64,000 bases of DNA. It comes from Triticum aestivum. Its lineage: Eukaryota > Streptophyta > Magnoliopsida > Poales > Poaceae. Below the pieces are notes generated by a model, which saw only the letters and a list, made by a program, of their open reading frames with translations, did no database searches and was not told the DNA's origin. Shown in pieces: positions 44,185 through 55,726 of this stretch; positions within the stretch are counted from its first letter, which is position 1; each line of letters begins with the position of its first letter. The DNA is taken from assembly GCF_018294505.1 (NCBI RefSeq), contig NC_057802.1:314992821-315056820 (forward strand). Reading direction: 5' to 3'. The position numbers were made by a program, and so were the translations under genes.

Positions 44185-44841
44185 TTTTTTGAGAAACATG
44201 TTTAATTTTATTCATACTCATAACAGGCACGCTAATTTAGATCTAAAATCCAAGAAAATATAAAATAACTTCTATGACTAAGAATTGCAATTAAATCTCT
44301 GGATAACACCTTTTCGCGGTATTAATCTTTGCTAGAGAAAATACTCCAAAGACTTCAGTAAAGCGACTACAATTCAATTGGAGCAACGATGTTGTCACTC
44401 TTTCACCCACACAAACATTATCAATAATGGTTTTTAAAACCGACTTGAGTTGCCCAACTAAAAAGATGGGAAGCCTTGATCGATGAACGTACTTAGCCCG
44501 GGATGATCCGCTAGAAGTGCAGGCCTTCTGATCACAATATTTTTATCATGATGTCGATGAAAGATTTCAGTTTCACAAAAAATCAAACCATCAAAAATAC
44601 TTTGACACACCAACATAAACTCATTAGACCCGAATAGTCGGATCTCCGATGACAGGAAACTTTCTAATCTTATGGCACCGCCAAAAGAGCGAGAATAAAT
44701 TTATTCTCATAAAAAACGATCACTAGATGATGACGAAAAACATAAAACTCTTGAAGGTGCGAGGATCCCCACCTCTCAGCGCCAAGATAGTAGCCAGAGA
44801 CAAGGGGACAAAATATTCCCTGGTGGCGGCGGCTACCCTAG
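44185..44841 (-). mobile_element. Non-coding retroposon, minus strand, 13-bp target duplication
   Basis: Flanked by TTCTAAACATATG (44172-44184) and TTCTGAACATATG (44842-44854), identical except one base. On the minus strand it starts CTAGGGTAGCCGCCGCC and ends in a short A-rich tail (TTCTCAAAAAA at 44195-44185). Variable-length TSD plus A-tail indicates target-primed reverse transcription. No coding sequence is present in 657 bp, so it is a LINE-derived deletion product or a long SINE-like element mobilised by LINE enzymes. Confidence 0.75.
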
Positions 44842-44854
44842 TTCTGAACATATG

Positions 44855-44989
44855 TAGGATCTCCTATTCCGTGAAAGCGCCAAACGTGTAGCCCAAACAC
44901 CATTTTGGGTCGACCCGTGTGCATGGTGGAATGCCCGTGATTCTATTTCGATGTTTCTTTTCTGTTTCCATCCTTTTCTTCTTTAAAAT
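44855..44989. other. Short unassigned flank
   Basis: Contains CGTGTAGCCCAAACACCATT and leads into the degenerate array. Nothing else is supported. Confidence 0.4.
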
Positions 44990-45730
44990 AATTCATGATT
45001 TCAAAACAGTTCTAGATTTTCAAAAAATGTGAGTCTTGAAAAACAAATGTTCAATAAATCGTAAAATGTTCATGAATTCGAAAATAGTTTGGGAAATCAT
45101 AAAATGTTCATGAATACAGAAAATGTACATGGTTTGAAAATATATTCAAATATTCAAAACATGTTAAAAATATTTAAAAGAAAGTGTAGGAAATCAAAAA
45201 ATGTTCAGCATTTTAAAAAAGGTTGCATATTTAAATATTCTTCATTAATTTTAACAAATATTCGAAACTTCAGAAAATGTTCAAGAAATTCAAAAAATGT
45301 TTGTAAATTTCAAAAATTGACACCAAATTTCAAACAAAATCATCGATAAGAAATGTTCGTTGAGTAAAAAAATGTTCATGAACTCCAAAAATGCTCGTAA
45401 AAAACTGAATTTCAAACATTGTTCCAAAATTTCAAAAAACTAATCTTCCATACAAAAAGTGTGCATTGATTCAAAAAAAAGTTCGTGAGTTTGAGTTTTT
45501 TTTTCACAATTTCAGAAAATGTTCTCGAATTCAGAAAATTGTTCATAGTTTGATATTTTTTCACAATTTTTACAAAATGTTCCTGAATTTAAAAACTGTT
45601 GACGAATTTGAAAATATTCACGATTTTAAAAAAAATGGTCGTGATATAAAAAATGTTCATAATTTTTATAAGTTGACAATTTTGAAAAATGTTTATGAAT
45701 TAAAATTTAGAGGGACGTTTTCAAAATAAA
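44990..45730 (+). repeat. Degenerate AAAATGTTC / TTCAAAA tandem array
   Basis: About 740 bp composed of diverged units of 25-35 bp such as AAAATGTTCATGAATTCGAA. Twenty or so copies of AAAATGTTC or close variants are readable. The short Asn/Lys/Phe-rich ORFs within it reflect the repeat only. It is then followed by A-rich sequence to about 45830. Confidence 0.85.
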
Positions 45731-45929
45731 TAAAATAAAAAAGAACATAAAAATAAAATCAAGAAAGAAAGGAAAAAATGAAAATAGAAAAAAGGAAAGA
45801 ATGTAAATGGAAAAACACAAGAAAAAAATAGTTTGGGAAGGTTCTAGAACCTTTCGAAAACTTGAAATGAACTAGTTAAGCCGGCTTACGTGCAAGTAGC
45901 GGGGAGTGGGGGTGCGCGTTTGGTCGCTA

Positions 45930-46090
45930 TTTGGCGACCTACGCGCCAAATAGGATCTGCCATGCGTCGCCAAATAAGATCCTCGGAGGTTTACGATCAT
46001 TGTGGGTTCTACTTCAAGGATTACCACCAAATAGGTTCCGCCATGCGTCACCAAATAGGATCGGCCATGCGTCACCAAATAGGATCGTTG
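45930..46090 (+). repeat. Short tandem repeat, CCATGCGTCACCAAATAGGA units
   Basis: Four units or part-units of CCATGCGTCRCCAAATARGATC between 45955 and 46086, preceded by TTTGGCGACC/GCGCCAAATAG inverted words. It may be the end of the DNA transposon that contains the arrays to its left. ORFs on both strands across it are unsupported. Confidence 0.75.
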
Positions 46091-46426
46091 AAGTGGTTAT
46101 GCATAAGTTTACGAGGACCCCGGCGCTAAGATGGAAGACATTGAACGTGGCAGAAAACACAACTAGGTAGAGAACGGTCTTACATTTGCAGTTGGAGATC
46201 TTTCAGTAGCTCTTGTACTAGCGGTTGCTGCGAGTTCTATTGGAGGGAATAAGATGCTGTTGCTACCCCCACCTACAGTTCCTCCCAGCCCGAGCTCAAA
46301 GCAGGTTCCAAAGAGGGCGAAGATAACCACGGGGAATGCTAAGCTTCCTGCACATAATGGTGTTGCACTTAACAAGAATTCAGATGCAAAAAATGGTGTC
46401 CTATAACTTGGAGGTCGCCGGGCATA

Positions 46427-46920
46427 ATGAGTATCATCGTTTGGAATTGTCGCGGTGCGGGCAAAGCCACGATAATTCGACAGCTTCGCAATTTTGTGAG
46501 TAGATTTACCCTAGCGTGCTTTGTATTATTGAAACTAAAATTGAGAGGGCAAGGTTTGAAGGTTTAGCGAGTATGCAAGGGTATGATCATGGTTATGCCA
46601 TAGTAGTAATGGTAGAAGTGGTGGCTTAGGAGTTTTTTTTTGGAATAAATCAATAATCTTGGATTTTTGGGTTACTCAATGTATCATGTAGATTGCGCAA
46701 TCAAGGAGACCGGGAAAGACCCATGGAGGCTTACGTGTGTTTATGGTGAAGCTCAGACCCACTTACGACATCAAACCTGAGACATGATGAAAGACATATG
46801 CAGTTCGAGTGATCTCCCTTGGCTCTCTACAGGGGATTTTAATGAAGTTTTATGTCCGAACAAACATGAGGGAGTAGGAGAATGTAGCATTGCTCAAGTC
46901 CATGGTTTCAGATACATGAT
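46427..46920 (+). pseudogene. LINE ORF2 endonuclease, N-terminal part
   Basis: Starts MSIIVWNCRGAGK, the conserved beginning of plant L1 APE-type endonuclease. Further on in other frames come a Glu-containing ETKIE motif and PWRLTCVYGEA and STGDFNEVL, the latter including the conserved DFN residues. Frame changes and a stop near 46627 show it is dead. It is preceded, 20 bp away, by the end of ORF1. Confidence 0.88.
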
Positions 46921-46929
46921 TGATATTTG

Positions 46930-48926
46930 GACTTTTTTTTGAAACTATGATGATTTTTATAGCAAATTCAGAAACTATACACCTTAATGCAGAAAAATCA
47001 AAAGTATCACCTTGTCGGCCTCCTGTTGGCCGAAGAGGGACTTTTCGGCCTACCATTGGCCGAAGAGGGACTTTTCGGCCAACCGCTGGCCAAAAAGGAA
47101 GAGTCCCTCTTCGGCCAACACCGGCCCTACTGTTTTAGAAAATTCATATCAATTAGGATTTTTAGTATTTTAATTTGATTCTTTTTGCATTAGATTAGAA
47201 ATTTTATGAAGTTTCTGTAGATATCAAGTTTGACTAGATTTGAAAGTTTAAATTTGAATTTTTATGAATTTGCTCAAATCACTAGATTGCCTATAATTTG
47301 ATCTAGGAGTATTCTTTTTGCTACTGGTTCTTTGTGACTTTGCTTATCAGTAGTAATTAATTGGTGAATTTTAGGATTATTTAAAATTAGGTTTTCACGA
47401 AAACAGTTCTGTTTTAGTGTTTTATAGGTTTTGTGCTATTTCTTTTAATTTTAATTGCTTTTAATTGTTTTCTTTATTTTTTGACATATCCTTTTAGTTT
47501 TTGTTAAGTTATTAGTAGATATTTTATTTGTAGTATTTTTTGTATTTTATTTCTTTTATCCTCCATTTTCTTTCCCGTCGTTCTTTCCCTCCATTTTCTC
47601 CCGCTATTTTCTTTGCCGCCATTTTCTCCCGCCATTCTTTGTCGCCATTCTCTCCCGCCATTCTTTGCCTCCATTTTCTCCTGCCATTTTCTTTCCCGTC
47701 ATTTTATTTGCCGCCATTCTCTCCCTCCATTTTCTCCCGCCATTTTATTTCCTGCCATTCTCTCCCGCCATTTTCTTTCCCGCTATTTTCTTTCCCGCCA
47801 TTCTCTCCCGCCATCTTCTTTCCCGCCATCTTCACTTCTCAACTTATAAAACGAGCCTCATGTTGTCCACGACCGTAGACAACATAGTCTGACACGGTTT
47901 GTGTCTCCTGCGTCGGTGCTGCTGGTAGAGTGTGAAACACTGTCTGAGAGAACTCATAAGTGTTTGTAGCTTCGTCATCATCATCGGAGAGTGTTTCACA
48001 CTTCTGAATTCTCTCACACAGTGTTTCACACTCCACATGAAGGCATCATAGTCATCCTCCGTCGATGCAACACTCCTTAGTGTGGCAGGAGAGAATGGTG
48101 GGAAAGAAAATGGCGGCAAAGAAGATGGCGGGAAAGAAAATGGAGGAAAAAGATTGTGGAAAAGTATTTTTTTTCATGTATAAAACGGCAATGGTTGTAC
48201 AGGATTTATAAGGAACTTTTAAATATAAACTCCTATGAAGCTCAAAACAAGTTTTCTAGTAGGATAAAAGAAATAAAATACAAAAAATACTACAAATAAA
48301 ATAGCTACTGATAACTAAACAGAAACAAAAAGAATATGTCAAAAAAACTAAAGAAAACAATTTAAAGCAATTAAAATTAAAAGAAATGGCATAAAAACCT
48401 ATAAAACACTAAAACAGAACTGTTTTCATAAAACCCTAGTTTTAACTAATTATAAAATTCGCCAATTAATTACTACTAATAAACAAAGTCACAAAGAACC
48501 AGTAGCAAAAAGAAACATCTGAAAAAATACTCCTAGCTCAAATTATAGGCAATCTAGTGATTTGAGCAAATTCATGAAAATTCAAATTCAAACTTTCAAA
48601 TCTAGTCAAACTTGATATCTACAGAAACTTCATAAAATTTCTAATCTAATGCAAAAAGAATCAAATTAAAATACTAAAAATCCTAATTGATATGAATTTT
48701 CTAAAACAGTAGAGCAGGTGTTGGCCGAAGAGGGACTCTTTGGCCAACTGGCCGAAAAGTCCTTTTTGGCCAACGGTTGCCGAAAAGTCCTTTTTGGCCA
48801 ACGGTTGGCCGAAATGTCTCTCTTCGGCCAACATGAGGCCGACAGGGTGATACTTTTGATTTTTTTGCATTAGGGTGTGTAGTTTCCGAATTTGCTATAA
48901 AAATCATCATAGTTTCAAAAAAAATC
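46930..48926. mobile_element. Fold-back MULE-like element with 9-bp target duplication
   Basis: TSD tgatatttg at 46921-46929 and 48927-48935. The ends are GACTTTTTTTTGAAACTATG on the left and its near-perfect inverse on the right. The inverted arms extend about 700-800 bp (46930 to about 47720, and 48100 to 48926), including GGCCGAAGAGGGACTTTTCGG palindromes near each end. The arms flank a 47560-47840 block of CCATTTTCTCCCGCCATT microsatellite and a central unique stretch (47850-48090). The 9-bp TSD and long TIRs indicate a Mutator-like non-autonomous element. No transposase is present; ORFs in the CCATTTT block are repeat artefacts. Confidence 0.85.
47850..48090 (-). other. Unique loop of the fold-back element
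   Basis: About 240 bp between the inverted arms. The word GTGTTTCACAC and its relatives occur several times. On the minus strand there is an open frame (48119-47844) without recognisable family. It could be captured sequence, but I cannot identify a source. Confidence 0.4.
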
Positions 48927-48935
48927 TGATATTTG

Positions 48936-49903
48936 CATGTTAATGGACATTGGCTTCAAGGGGAGATTCTTGACATTTGAGAAAAAAAGTTTCTGAAGGC
49001 ACTTTACTAGGGTTCGTCTAGACTGTTTGTTGGGATCTACTCGGTGGAGCTCGATGTCCATTTTGCATCGCTCCAGCACCTGACAGCGGCCACCTCAGAC
49101 CATAGTCCTTTTTTCCTGGAGATGAATGACAGTCAAGGAGAATCTAGCAGCTCGAAGTGTCTCTTTATCTATGAGCTAATGTCGAAAACACATGAAACAT
49201 GGAAGGACACGATCCAAACTAGTTGGGGCGATGGTCATGGTTGAAGACTTAAAATAGAAACACACAAGTCTCTCCAAGAATCTCTAAGGGTGGAGTTCGG
49301 ACACCTTTTGGGTCAGTATGCAAGTAATTAATTACCGAGAGTGGAGTTGGAAAGGTTGAGGAGCACTCCGGTTAGAATGGATCCATCTCATGTGGAACTG
49401 AATATAAATGAGTAACTCATAGAGCTCTATCATCGTGAAGAGATCATGTGGTGCCAACGGTCAAGAATTGAGGGGCTTACCGCTGCAGATAGGGATACAA
49501 TTTTTTCCCCACTTAAGGGCTAGTATTCAAAGAAAGAAAAACATGATCAAGGCTTTGGCCAACTCTCTTGGCATTTTGACATATGAACCCTGTGAGCTCA
49601 AGGCAATGGTGTCGGAGTTCTATCAAAACCGGTACACCTTGGAAGGTGTCATAGGGATGGAAGCGGTCCTAAACCATGTACCCTGCAAGGTGACACCAGA
49701 GATGAATGCTATTTTATTTGAGCAATATTCAAGGGAGGAGGTACAGAATGCTTTGTTCCATATGTTCCCAACCAAATTCTCGGGGCCAGATGGCTTTTCG
49801 GCTCATTTTTATTAGCGACACATGGATACATGTGGAGACGAGGTTACAAAGGCAGTTCTACACATTGTTAGAGGGGAGGATAGTGCAGGTTGTATCAACA
49901 AAA
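48936..49903 (+). pseudogene. LINE ORF2, endonuclease end to reverse transcriptase start
   Basis: Resumes with the GFKGRFLTFEK segment of the endonuclease. Later pieces include EFYQNRYTLEG and the block before reverse transcriptase with FPTKFSGPDGFSAHFY (49760-49815), a conserved LINE motif near the start of the RT domain, followed by the INKT segment. Several stops and frame changes are present. It ends at 49903 where CACTACAAG begins. Confidence 0.85.
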
Positions 49904-49935
49904 CACTACAAGAATAAGCGGCGCTAGGTCGGCAA
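49904..49935 (+). mobile_element. Possible CACTA terminus stub
   Basis: CACTACAAGAATAAGCGGCG starts exactly where similarity to LINE ORF2 stops, and fits the CACTACAAGAA terminal repeat of CACTA elements. Only 32 bp remain before the LTR at 49936, so this is tentative. Confidence 0.4.
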
Positions 49936-51420
49936 TGTTGAAAATATGCCCTAGAGGCAATAATATTTGTATTATTATATTTCCATATTCATAATTAAAG
50001 AGTTTATATTCTATGTTATAGTTGCTATGATCTTGGAATACGCAATTCAGTGGAAAACTCATATGCATGTGTGGAATGATAAACGGTTAAATAAAAGAAT
50101 CCTAGTCTTGCCTCTAGAACTAGATCAAGTGTTGCTGGTGATCATGTTTTCCGAATCTTAGGATATTGTTTGCAGTGTTAAAGGATAGTCCTAAAACAAC
50201 ATTGAGATTATGACGTTAGAAGAACGATCATATTGAATCGACCCAAATTTGGCTGTTATGAATTGAGTAATATCGTCTATAACCAATTGTAATAACATGG
50301 AGTGTTAACGTGTGATTTTGCTCCTTAGACCATGAGAGTATCGTAGTCACTTCTTACCATATGGCGAGCTTTGGGGTTGCTCAAACGTCACCCGTACCAC
50401 GGTGATCATAATGACAACTTAAGGGTTCATCGGAAAGTTTGACAAGGGACTAGATAACTCGATAGTGGGATTTGCTCCTCTGACGATGGATAGATATTCT
50501 TAGGGCCCTCTTGGTGTGACGGCATCCATCATCCTCTGTGCAGACATAGGTTACTACGTCAAGGGGATGCCGGAACACAACAACGAGAAAAGGAACAAAA
50601 CCGGTAACGAGGATTTTGGTATAATGAGCATGTGTTGACTCGGGAGGATATCGATGCATCCCAGGTTTTGTAAAGTATCGCAAAGCAAAGGGAATATCAC
50701 ATGAAAACCAAAGGTTTACTCGAATATCATTTGTGTGCTCATAGGGATCAATATGGACGTCCACGGTTCCGCTATCGGTCATTGAACGAAGGGGTTTCGT
50801 TCATGTCTATGAGTTACCGAACCTACGGGGTCACAGGTTTAAGGCAATCACGATCTGCTGAGTGTTAGTAGGACGGGAGTGATGAGAATATATTTGTGTG
50901 ATTGTTTCATTAATATCGGAACTGTTCTGAGAGGATCCGGAAGCGTTTCGCGGTCACCGTAAGGGTTTCGGAGAGTATCGGGTAATGTCGGGTATTACCG
51001 ATAAATATATATAGGTGGAAAATGTTTCCGGGGATGGTAAATTATATATAAAATGGTCTTAAAATATTTAGAACAATTTAATATTTAATTTAGTATCAAT
51101 GGGACTTAAAAGGCCAAGAGGTGGAAGGCAACTTGGGGCACAAAGGCCCAAGTGGGAATGCGCCCCTTCCCTAAGGAAGGAGGCTGAATTGGGGTGGAGG
51201 AGTCAGACTCCTCCCCCTAGGCCGGCGCACCAAGAGGGACTCCTTCCCCCATGGTGGCAACCCTCCCTCTCCTCTCCAACATATATATACTTGAGGTTTG
51301 GTGCACTTTGTACACACAAGTTTTGGAGACTCCTCTAGTTCTAGTTCTAGTTGATCCTAGTTGACTAATTAGAGATAGACTAATCCTCTAATCCTCATAA
51401 CTAGAAGCGTCATGTGGTTC
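49936..51420 (+). repeat. Copia-type LTR, plus strand (TGTTGAAAATATGCCC family)
   Basis: It starts TGTTGAAAATATGCCC and matches the reverse complement of 16572-18367 over most of its length, including the AACGAAGGGGTTTCGTTCAT segment, a TATATATA box near 51283 and an R/U5 start with repeated CTAGTT. It is cut at 51420 by a Gypsy LTR start before its own 3' terminus. Confidence 0.8.
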
Positions 51421-51459
51421 TGATACGTCCATTTTGCATCATGTTTTGTTACTGTTATT
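51421..51459 (+). repeat. 39-bp stub of another Gypsy LTR start
   Basis: TGATACGTCCATTTTGCATC and the next 19 bases match the first bases of a common Triticeae Athila-type LTR. After 39 bp a different LTR starts (TGATACGTCTCC at 51460), so one LTR element seems to have inserted into the beginning of another. Confidence 0.6.
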
Positions 51460-52726
51460 TGATACGTCTCCAACGTATCTACTTTTTCTCATGCTTTTCC
51501 TCTTGTAGGAATTTCTGGAGCCAAGACCCACCAGAGAGAGGCCCCTGGTTGGGCACAACCCACCAGGGCGCACCCCCCTCTCCTTGCGCACCCAGGTGGG
51601 TTGTACCCACCTGGTGGCCCCGCTAATGACCCCCTGATACTATAAATTCACATTATTCCAGAAATAATAATGGAGAAAGAATTATCGCGATCCACGAGAC
51701 GGAGCCGCCGCCAAGCCCTGTTCTTCCTCGGGAGGGAAGATCTGGAGTCCGTTTGGGGCTCCGGAGAGGGGGATCTTCGTTCTTCATCATCACCAACCCT
51801 TCTCCATCGCCAATTCCATGATGGTCCCCACCGGGAGTGAGTAATTCCTTCGTAGGCTCGCTGGTCGGTGAGGAGTTGGATGAGATTCATCATGTAATCG
51901 AGTTAGTTTTGTTAGGGCTTGATGCCTAGTATCCACTATGTTCTTAGATTGATGTTGCTATGACTTTGCTATGCTTAATGCTTGTCACTTTAGGCCCGGG
52001 TGCCACGAACTCAGATCTGAATCGTTTATGAATTCATCATTATATCCATGTTTTAGATCTGATCTTGCAAGTTATAGTCACCTACTACGTGTTACGATCC
52101 GGCAACCCCGGAGTGACAACAACCGGACCCACTCCCGGTGATGACCGTAGTTTGAGGAGTTCATGTATTCACTATGTGTTAATGCTTTGTTCCGGTTCTC
52201 TATTAAAAGGAGGCCTTAATATCCCTTAGTTTCCAATATGGACCCCGCTGCCACGGGAGGGTAGGACAAAAGATGTCATGAAAATTCTTTTAATAAAGCA
52301 CGTATGACTATTTACGGAATACATGCCTACATTATATCGATGAACTAGAGCTAGTGCCGTATCGCCCTAGGTTATAACTGTCACATGATGAATATCATCC
52401 AACAAGTCACTGATCCAATGCCTACGAATTTATCTTATGTTGTTTCTGCTGCGTTACTACTACTATCATCACTGTTACACTTGCTACAAATTACTGCTAT
52501 CACTGTTACTGTTACCGTTGCTGCTGTCACTACTATCAAAACTATCACACTACTGTGCTACTGATCATTTTGCTGCAGATAATTAATCTCCAGGTGTGGT
52601 TGAATTGACAACTTAGCTGCTAATACCTTCAAATATTCTTTGGCTCCCCTTGTGTCGAATCTATAAATTTGGGTTAAATACTTACCCTCTAAAACTGTTG
52701 CGATCCCCTATACTTGTGGGTTATCA
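51460..52726 (+). repeat. 5' LTR of the Athila-type element
   Basis: 1267 bp, TGATACGTCTCC to CTTGTGGGTTATCA. It includes a TATAAATTC box near 51640, a leader with GGAGCCGCCGCCAAG, and a stretch of repeated TTACTAC/CACTGTTAC words near 52450-52550. Its end is fixed by the PBS. Confidence 0.9.
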
Positions 52727-52737
52727 AGACCTTTTTC

Positions 52738-52755
52738 TGGCACCGTTGCCGGGGA
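52738..52755 (+). promoter_or_regulatory. Primer-binding site, tRNA-Asp type
   Basis: TGGCACCGTTGCCGGGGA, eleven bases after the LTR end, close to the plant tRNA-Asp 3'-end complement used by Athila-type Gypsy elements. Confidence 0.85.
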
Positions 52756-52804
52756 GCATAGCTATATTTGTTGAGTCACTTGGGATTATTATCATATTAT
52801 CACT

Positions 52805-54304
52805 ATGAAGAATCTGAAGGATCCTAAACCGAAGATATTTCCCTCAAGTACGAGGGGAGGTAAGAAACTGCCATCCAGTTCTGCTTTAGATTCACCTTCT
52901 GTTATGAGTAAACTTGCAACACCACCACATGCTATCAATTCTGATATGTCGCAAGTTATTGATGATGCTACTTCTACTATGAATGATGCTTATGATGATG
53001 CTAGTACCTTGCTTGCTAATGATGATGTGCCACTTGGTGACTTTCTTGATAAACAAATTGCTAGAGTTATACAACATGATGTTGTTGAATCTGATGATGA
53101 GCTTGAAACTAAAACTCCTGAAACACCTGCTAGAACTAGCCTTCCTAGATATGAATTGCCTAAGGTACCAGAAGGTTATGTTATGAGTGAAGAAGCAACT
53201 AGAGATATTCTTGCTTGCAAGATAGAGATGATTTAGAGAAATTACTATGCAAGTATAAAGAAAAATCTCTGAATGCTAGAATGAAATGTGATCCTAAGTT
53301 TGCTACTTCACCTATTTGTATTGCTGATAAGGATTATGAATTCTCTGTCGACCCAGAGTTAATTACTTTGGTTGAATCTGATCCTTTCCATGGTTATGAA
53401 ACTGAAACTGTTGTGGCACATCTTACTAAGTTGAATGATATAGCCACCCTTTTTACTCATGATGAGAAAACTCGCTATTTATTTATTCTAAAATTATTTC
53501 CTTTCTCATTAAAGGGTGATGCTAAAGCTTGGTACAATACTCTTGCTCCTAGTTGTGTGCGTAGTCCCCAGGATATGATTTATTACTTCTCTGAAAAATA
53601 TTTTCCTGCTCATATGAAACAAGCTGCCTTACAGGAAATATTTAACTTTGTGCAAACCAAAGAAGAGAGTCTCTCACAAGCTTGGGGGAGGATTTGCAAA
53701 TCACTTAATGCTTTGCCTGATCATCCTCTTAAGAAAAATGAAATACTTGATATCTTCTATAATGGACTAACTGATGCTTCTAGGGACTTTCTAGATAGTT
53801 GTGCTGGTTGTGTTTTCATGGAACGAACTATTGGACAAGCTGAAGAATTATTGAATAATATATTGAAAAATTATGATGATTGGACTATTCCTGAACCATC
53901 GCCTAAACCCACTCCGAAGAAGAGGGGTATATTATATCTCAGTCCTGAAGATATGCAAGAGGCAAAGAAATCTATGAAGGAAAAAAGGTATTAAAGCTGA
54001 GGATGTTAAAAATTTACCTCCTATTGAAGAAATACATGGGCTTAATACACCACCACTGCCTAAGGTGGTAGAGGTAAATTCTCTTATGAAGTTCAATGAA
54101 AATGATAATCCTCACAATATGCATCCTAGTCAATGCTTTTATGAGTTTGAAAACTACATTAGAAAACAAGATCACTTCAATGCAAATGTTATGAAACAAT
54201 TGAAATACAATTCTGATATGATTGCTCGGTTGAGTGACTTGTTATTTAGAATATCAAATGATGTTAGAGGTGTGGGGAAACATGCTTCTATGGTTCAAAC
54301 TTAG
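52805..54304 (+). pseudogene. Athila-type gag, disrupted
   Basis: Starts MKNLKDPKPK 79 bp after the LTR. An acidic N-terminal region is followed by the Retrotrans_gag capsid domain (53280-53900) with KLFPFSLKGDAKAWYNTL and ALPDHPLKKNEILDIFYNGL. Frame changes occur near 53200-53230 and at an A-run at 53981-53986, and an in-frame TAG lies at 54302-54304. Family and order are clear; the copy is not intact. Confidence 0.88.
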
Positions 54305-54346
54305 TTAGAACAATTTGCTAAATCACAAAGAGAATTACTTGATGAA

Positions 54347-55587
54347 ATGAATCATAATATGCATGACTTTGCTGTTCGAGTTGCAACTAGAGGGGGTAAA
54401 ATGACTCAGGAACCACTTTATCCTGAGGGACACCCAAAAAGAATAGAACAAGACTCACAAAGAAATAACACTAGTGCACCTAGTCCTTCTAAAAAGAAAA
54501 GGAAGAAGAAAAATGATAGGACTTTGCACACTTCTAGTGAACCTGAAATAGAAAAACCTCCTGATAATGAAAATGAAACATCTATCTCAGATGCTGAAAC
54601 TCAGTCTGGTAATGAACACTCACCTAGTGATAATGAAAATGATAATGATGGGGTTCATGAAGACTCTCAACCAACCAATGATAAAGAACCAGATAATGAT
54701 GTTGAGATAGAACCACCTGTTGATCTTGATAACCCACAACCTAAAAATAAAAGGTATGATAAAGAGACTTTGTGGCAAGGAAACACGGTAAAGAAAGAGA
54801 ACCGTGGGTTCAAAAACCTATGCCTTTTCCACCCAAGTCAACTAAAAAGAAAGATGATGAAGAATTTGAACGCTTTGCTGAAATGCTGAGGCCAGTCTTC
54901 TTGTGTACTCGCTTGACTGATATCTTGAAAATGCCTCCTTATGCAAAGTATATGAAAGACATCATCACAAATAAGAGAAAAATACGGGAAGCTGAAATCT
55001 CCACTATGCTTGCTAATTACACTTTTAAAGATGGAGTACCTAAAAAACTTGGAGATCTGGGAATACCAACCATACCTTGCTCCATCAAAAAGAATTATGT
55101 GAAAACTGCTTTGTGTGATTTAGGAGTTGGTGTTAGTGTCATGCCTTTCTCTTTATACAAAAGACTTGACTTGAATAAACTCACACCTACTGAAATATCT
55201 TTGCAAATGGCTGACAAATCAACTGCCATACCTATCGATATCTGTGAAGATGTGCCCATTGTTGTTGCTAATGTTACCATCTTGACTGACTTTGTTATAC
55301 TTTATATGCCCGAGGATGACAACATGTCGATTATCCTTGGTAGACCCTTCTTGAATACTGTAGGGGCTATTATTGATTGCAATAAAAGCAAGGTCACTTT
55401 TCATATCAATGGTAATGAGCATACGGTGCACTTTCCGAAGAAACAATTCCAAGTGAATGGTATGAATGTTATTGAAAAATCTCCGACAATCACTATTGGA
55501 AGTTTTCAAATACCTCTACCTACTGTCAAAAAGAAATATGAAATACTTATTGTTGGGGAAATGCATATCCCCATTGAGGTAACTTAG
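54347..55587 (+). pseudogene. Athila-type gag C-terminus and aspartic protease
   Basis: 54347-54770 is a charged linker with a KKKRKKK basic run and Asn/Asp/Glu-rich sequence. A frame change near 54770 leads to the 54772-55587 frame with EREPWVQKPMPFPP and a retropepsin domain. The active-site region is DLGVGVSVMP at 55117, where the Athila group has DLG rather than the usual DTG/DSG, and the second conserved motif is IILGRPFLNT. It ends PIEVT at 55587 and no reverse transcriptase follows. Confidence 0.87.
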
Positions 55588-55726
55588 TGATTTACAAAAG
55601 TTCTTCGGTTTCATGCTAATTGAAAGTGGTTGTTAATAAGACTTGATCAACCTTATTAATGAATCATTTTTGAACGGTATGAAGTTGATGAATTTAGTAA
55701 GCACTACCTTATGTCCTTACTTTTTA

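Larger units (their letters stand above)
46131..49903 (+). mobile_element. L1-type LINE, 3' and 5' truncated, interrupted
   Basis: A non-LTR retrotransposon remnant on the plus strand: an ORF1 C-terminal tail (about 46265-46406), ORF2 endonuclease start (46427-46920), an interruption by a fold-back element (46930-48926), then the rest of the endonuclease and the start of reverse transcriptase (48936-49903). It is cut before the catalytic part of reverse transcriptase. The left boundary is approximate. Confidence 0.85.

Noticed and set aside
46423..46450. LINE endonuclease start as a host gene
   Set aside because: The motif MSIIVWNCRGAGK and the following RT-domain fragments identify an L1-type LINE, and frames are broken.
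47540..47892. Repetitive Pro/Ser/Phe/Ile frames in three registers
   Set aside because: Translations of the CCATTTTCTCCC microsatellite in a fold-back element.
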